From assembly GCA_013299055.1 (NCBI GenBank), contig JAAFKB010000005.1, positions 1-64,000 of the forward strand: a stretch of 64,000 nucleotides of DNA, in the 5' to 3' direction. Position numbers and translations under genes: made by a program. Under the pieces are notes generated by a model. That model was given only the letters and a program-made list of their open reading frames with translations. It was not told the DNA's origin and did no database searches. Positions 60,117 to 64,000 of this stretch are shown here, in pieces. Numbering within the stretch: position 1 is the first letter of the stretch; each line of letters starts with the position of its first letter. This DNA comes from Sphaerotilus sp. (GTDB taxonomy: Bacteria > Pseudomonadota > Gammaproteobacteria > Burkholderiales > Burkholderiaceae_C).

Positions 60117-62159
60117 ATGAAGCTGATTGCTGTGGTGGTGGCCGCGCTGGCGGTGGGGATCGGGGGAATGGGTCGGGTCGAGGCGGCGCCAGCACAGGCG
60201 ACGCAGACCGACGCCCGAAGCTTGGACGACCGGCTGGTGCAGGCCCGCGAGGCGCTGCGCAAGCGCGACCGGGCCAAGCTGGCCGCTTACCGCGATGCGC
60301 TCGTGGCCGGGCGCCACCCGCTGGCGATGTGGGCCGACTACTGGGAGCTGAACAACCGGCTGTCCGAGTCGAACCAGACCGAACTCGACGCCTTCTACAC
60401 CCGCTGGCCCGGCACCTACGTCGAGGACCGCCTGCGCAACGACTGGCTGCTCGAACTCGGCCGCCGCCGCGACTGGCGCAACTTCGCCACCGAGTACCCG
60501 CGCTTCAAGTTCAACGACGACCGAGAGGTGAGCTGCTACGCCGCGCTGCTGCGCCACCATGCGGGCGACGACGTGCGCGCCGCTGCCCGCGCAAGCTGGT
60601 TCGCCCAGCGCGACGGCGACGATGGCTGCACCCTGCTCGTCACCACGCTCTACACCGCCCGCCAGTTCAGCGCCGGCGATGTCTGGCTCAAGGCCCGCGA
60701 AGCCGCCGAGGCCAAGCGCCTGAACGCCGCCCGCCAGGCACTGACCCTGCTCGGCGAAGAGGCCGGCGCACCGCTGACGGAGCTGTTCGAGCAGCCGCAG
60801 CGCGTCCTCGGCCGCCGCACCGACGCCAGCAGCCGGCAGGGTGCCGAGTACGTGGTCATGGCGCTGGCCCGGCTCGCCGCCAATGACCCGGTGGCCGCTG
60901 CCGCCGAGCTGCAGGACCGCTGGCAGACCCAGCTGCCGCCCGACGCCGCTGCCTGGGCCTGGGCGTCGGTGGCCCGGCAAGCGGCCATGAAGCTCATGCC
61001 CGAGGCGGACGTCTGGTTCCAGCGCGCCAGCACCCTGGCCGCCACCGCCAGCCGTGACCGTGAGCGTGACCTTGACTGGAACGACGACACGCTGGCCTGG
61101 CGGGTGCGCACGGCCTTGCGGGCGGCCGATCCGGGACGCTGGCAGCGGGTGCTCGACGCTGTGGCCGCCATGAGCACCGCCGCGCAGGCCGACCCGACCT
61201 GGGTGTACTGGAAGGCCCGCGCCATCCACGCCACCGCCAAGTCCGGCACCGACGGCGACGCCCAGCGCACGGCCGCCAGCGTGCTGTTCGAGCGCATTGC
61301 CGGCCAGCTGAACTTCTACGGCAAGCTCGCCGCCGAGGAGCTGGGCCGCCCGCAGGCATTGCCTGCCCGCCCCGCCGCCATCACCCCGGAAGAGCGGGTG
61401 CAGGCCCATCGCCAGCCCGGCCTGACCCGTGCGCTGACCCTGATCGCGCTGGGCCTGCGCAGCGAGGGCGTGCGCGAATGGAACTTCTCGATCCGCGAAC
61501 TGAGCGACCGCCAGCTGCTCGCCGCCGCCCAGCGTGCCTGCGACCACGAGGTCTGGGACCGCTGCATCAACACCAGCGAGCGCACGCGCCAGGAAATCGA
61601 CCTGACGCAACGCTTTCCGACGCCGTTCCGGGCCGACGTGGTGGCTGCCGCGCAGGACGTGGGGCTGGATCCTGCCTATGTCTACGGCCTGATCCGCCAG
61701 GAGTCGCGTTTCGTCACCGATGCGCGCTCGGGCGTGGGCGCGTCGGGGCTGATGCAGGTGATGCCGGCCACGGCGCGCTGGACGGCCCGGCGGCTGGGCA
61801 TTCCCTACACGCCGGAGCTGCTCACCGACAAGGCCACGAACCTGAAGCTCGGCGCGGGCTACCTCAAGCTGGTGCTCGACGACTTCGGCGGTTCGCAGGC
61901 GCTGGCAGCCGCCGGCTACAACGCCGGCCCGAACCGCCCGCGCCGCTGGCGGGAGGGTCCGGTGATGGAGGTGGCCGCCTGGGCCGAGAACATCCCCTTC
62001 CACGAGACGCGGGACTATGTGAAGAAGGTGCTGTCCAACGCCAGCTACTACGCGGCGGTGCTGGGCGGCAAGCCCGTGGTGGACCTCAAGAGCCGGCTGT
62101 CCCCGCTGGTCGGTCCCCGCGCTGCCGACGCACCGGCTGAAAACCGGCAACTGCCATGA
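60117..62159 (+). CDS. slt: Soluble lytic murein transglycosylase
   Basis: C-terminal SLT domain VYGLIRQESRFVTDARSGVGASGLMQVMPATARWTARRLGIPYTPELLTDKATNLKLGAGYLKLVLDDFGGSQALAAAGYNAGPNRPRRW. Confidence 0.94.
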   Translation: MKLIAVVVAALAVGIGGMGRVEAAPAQATQTDARSLDDRLVQAREALRKRDRAKLAAYRDALVAGRHPLAMWADYWELNNRLSESNQTELDAFYTRWPGTYVEDRLRNDWLLELGRRRDWRNFATEYPRFKFNDDREVSCYAALLRHHAGDDVRAAARASWFAQRDGDDGCTLLVTTLYTARQFSAGDVWLKAREAAEAKRLNAARQALTLLGEEAGAPLTELFEQPQRVLGRRTDASSRQGAEYVVMALARLAANDPVAAAAELQDRWQTQLPPDAAAWAWASVARQAAMKLMPEADVWFQRASTLAATASRDRERDLDWNDDTLAWRVRTALRAADPGRWQRVLDAVAAMSTAAQADPTWVYWKARAIHATAKSGTDGDAQRTAASVLFERIAGQLNFYGKLAAEELGRPQALPARPAAITPEERVQAHRQPGLTRALTLIALGLRSEGVREWNFSIRELSDRQLLAAAQRACDHEVWDRCINTSERTRQEIDLTQRFPTPFRADVVAAAQDVGLDPAYVYGLIRQESRFVTDARSGVGASGLMQVMPATARWTARRLGIPYTPELLTDKATNLKLGAGYLKLVLDDFGGSQALAAAGYNAGPNRPRRWREGPVMEVAAWAENIPFHETRDYVKKVLSNASYYAAVLGGKPVVDLKSRLSPLVGPRAADAPAENRQLP

Positions 62160-63130
62160 ACCTGACCTCGCCCATGTCCCCGCTCCTCCCGCCCATGACG
62201 GCAACGCCGCACCGCCTCCTGGTCCTGGGCGGCACCGGCTTTGTCGGCCGGGCCTTCGTGGCCCGCTGGCTCGCCATGGCCGGCAGCGGCGCGGCGACGC
62301 TGTGCATCCCGACCCGCCGCCGCGTGCGGGGACATGCGCTCGCCATGCTGCCTGGGGTGGAGCTGGTCGAGGCCGATGTCCACGACCCGGTCCAGCTCGA
62401 CCGGCTGCTGCAGGGCGCCGATGCCGTGGTGAACCTGGTGGCGATCCTGCACGGCAGTCCGGCGCAGTTCGAGCGCACCCACGTCACCTTGCCGCAGCAG
62501 CTCGCCGCCGCCTGCCAGCGCACGGGGGTGCGGCGGCTGATGCAGGTCAGCGCGCTGGGCGTGCCGGACGGCGATCCCGCGTCGGCGCCGTCGCACTACC
62601 TGCGCAGCAAGGCCCGGGGCGAGCAGGTGCTGCGGGCGGCGCCAGATCTGGCGCTGACCGTGCTGCGCCCCAGCGTCATCTTCGGCGCCGAGGACCGTTT
62701 CATCCGGCTGTTCGCCAGGCTGCAGGCGCTGGTGCCGGTGATGGCGCTGGCGGGGGCGACCGCGCGCTTCCAGCCGGTGTGGGTCGAGGACGTGGCGCGT
62801 GCCCTGGTGCGCTGTCTGCAGGACCAGGGCACGGTCGGGCAGACCATCGAGTGCGCGGGGCCGGATGTGCTCACGCTGGCGGAGCTGGTGCGGCTGGCCG
62901 GGCGCTGGAGCGGGCATGGGCGGCTGGTGCTGCCGCTGCCGGCGTGGGCGGGACGGGTGCAGGCGGCGGCGCTGGGGCTGCTGCCGGGCGAGCCGCTGAT
63001 GTCGTGTGACAACCTGGACTCGATGCGTGTGCCCAACGTCGCCACGGGACGGCATCCCGGACTGGAGGCGCTGGGCACCACGCCGACGGCGATCTCGGTG
63101 GTGATGCCGCCGGTGCTGCGCCGACGCTGA
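62156..63130 (+). CDS. NDUFA9-like NAD(P)-binding epimerase/dehydratase family protein
   Basis: HRLLVLGGTGFVGRAFVARWLA...DVHDPVQLDRLLQGADAVVNLVAILHG...YLRSKARGEQVLRAAPDLALTVLRPSVIFGAEDRFI. Confidence 0.9.
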   Translation: MNLTSPMSPLLPPMTATPHRLLVLGGTGFVGRAFVARWLAMAGSGAATLCIPTRRRVRGHALAMLPGVELVEADVHDPVQLDRLLQGADAVVNLVAILHGSPAQFERTHVTLPQQLAAACQRTGVRRLMQVSALGVPDGDPASAPSHYLRSKARGEQVLRAAPDLALTVLRPSVIFGAEDRFIRLFARLQALVPVMALAGATARFQPVWVEDVARALVRCLQDQGTVGQTIECAGPDVLTLAELVRLAGRWSGHGRLVLPLPAWAGRVQAAALGLLPGEPLMSCDNLDSMRVPNVATGRHPGLEALGTTPTAISVVMPPVLRRR

Positions 63131-63146
63131 CGCGCGCAGCGGGTGC

Positions 63147-63758
63147 TCAGCGACTCCGACGGCGGCGGCTGACCAGCCCGAGCGCGCCCAGACCCGCCAG
63201 CAGCATGGCCAAGGATTCGGGTTCCGGCACCGGGGCGGCCACCGGTTCGCTGTGCAGCAGCAGGTTGTAGGTCCAGCCGGCATGGCCGCCGCCGTCGAAG
63301 TCCTGCCAGCCTGCCCGGAATCCGGACACCGACGCATAGTAGGTGCCGGGGGCCAGCAGGCGCGAGAACGACAGGAAGCGGCTCGACGTGCTGTTGTTGT
63401 CGAAGCCGCCCTGCAGCAGGGTGCTGGATGCGCTGTCGTCGAACAGACCGAGGACCGGCATGGCCGCTGCGGTCGGTGTCTCGACGGTCAGGCTGGTCAA
63501 CTGGCTGGCTCCAGCGCCAATCTCGAACCGGAAATAATCGGCCGAGCCGCCCCCATGCACACCCGACTGGCGCACGCCGGAGATGAAGAGGAAACCGCCA
63601 GGCACCAGCGTGCCGACCTCTTCGGCGGTCGAGGGCGCGTCGTTGTGGACCGTGGTGGTCGGTTCTTGCTCGATGTAGGCTTGGGCCTGCAGCACGGTGC
63701 CGAGCAGCAGGGCCGTCAGCCCCAGGCGGGCCGTGGTGGATCGGGTCGATGTGGTCAT
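63147..63758 (-). CDS. PEP-CTERM sorting domain-containing secreted protein
   Basis: Signal peptide (LGLTALLLGTVLQAQA), pre-peptidase-C-like middle region, C-terminal VPEPESLAMLLAGLGALGLVSRRRRSR. Confidence 0.88.
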   Translation of the reverse strand: MTTSTRSTTARLGLTALLLGTVLQAQAYIEQEPTTTVHNDAPSTAEEVGTLVPGGFLFISGVRQSGVHGGGSADYFRFEIGAGASQLTSLTVETPTAAAMPVLGLFDDSASSTLLQGGFDNNSTSSRFLSFSRLLAPGTYYASVSGFRAGWQDFDGGGHAGWTYNLLLHSEPVAAPVPEPESLAMLLAGLGALGLVSRRRRSR

Positions 63759-63920
63759 GCAGTGGCTCCCCAGAAAATGTTGGCGCAGCAGTTGGTACGA
63801 ATCAGTGCCAGTGCGCCATTGAACCATTCCGTCACACGGCTTGCCCATCCCGGACTCGCGGGTGATATTTTTGCGAAATAGGGCCTTTCCCCCTGGCCCG
63901 GACTTCAGGCAGCACCGGAT

Positions 63921-64000
63921 ATGCACATGTTTCTTGTCGGCGGCGCAGTCCGCGACCACCTGCTCGGCCGACCCGCAGGCGACCGCGACTGGGTGGTCGT
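63921..64000 (+). CDS. cca: CCA tRNA nucleotidyltransferase (5' end only, truncated by window end)
   Basis: [27 protein letters not shown] matches the Cca N-terminal nucleotidyltransferase motif. Confidence 0.9.
   Translation, partial: MHMFLVGGAVRDHLLGRPAGDRDWVV

Overview
High-GC chromosomal window that looks like a betaproteobacterium of the order Burkholderiales (inferred from protein content and gene order; no taxonomic search was run). It is mostly housekeeping DNA: the rpoC 3' end, queD-like/queE, pgpA-thiL, lptD-surA-ksgA, rep, yajC-secD-secF, smg-dprA-LysM-def-fmt, azlCD, pgk, pyk, fba, purC, dsbC, a ubiH-like gene, ychF, a 5-FCL gene, slt, and the start of cca at the right edge. No rRNA, tRNA, CRISPR array, transposase or prophage was recognised. 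The most unusual item is a 371-aa QueD-family protein made of three tandem PTPS-fold domains. The canonical catalytic residues appear split between domains: Cys only in domain 2, Asp-His only in domain 3, and domain 1 apparently dead. This suggests a single-chain pseudo-trimer with one composite active site. Accessory or curious items include a secreted RNase N1/T1-barstar pair, a HEPN/MNT module plus tonB-like and second malic-enzyme genes inside a pgk...pyk-fba-purC cluster, and two NADP-malic enzyme paralogues sharing an upstream motif. Others are a cupredoxin-like gene translationally coupled to a GGDEF/EAL protein carrying a G9 tract, an ECF sigma/anti-sigma pair next to a DUF3455 lipoprotein, and a PEP-CTERM protein beside cca.
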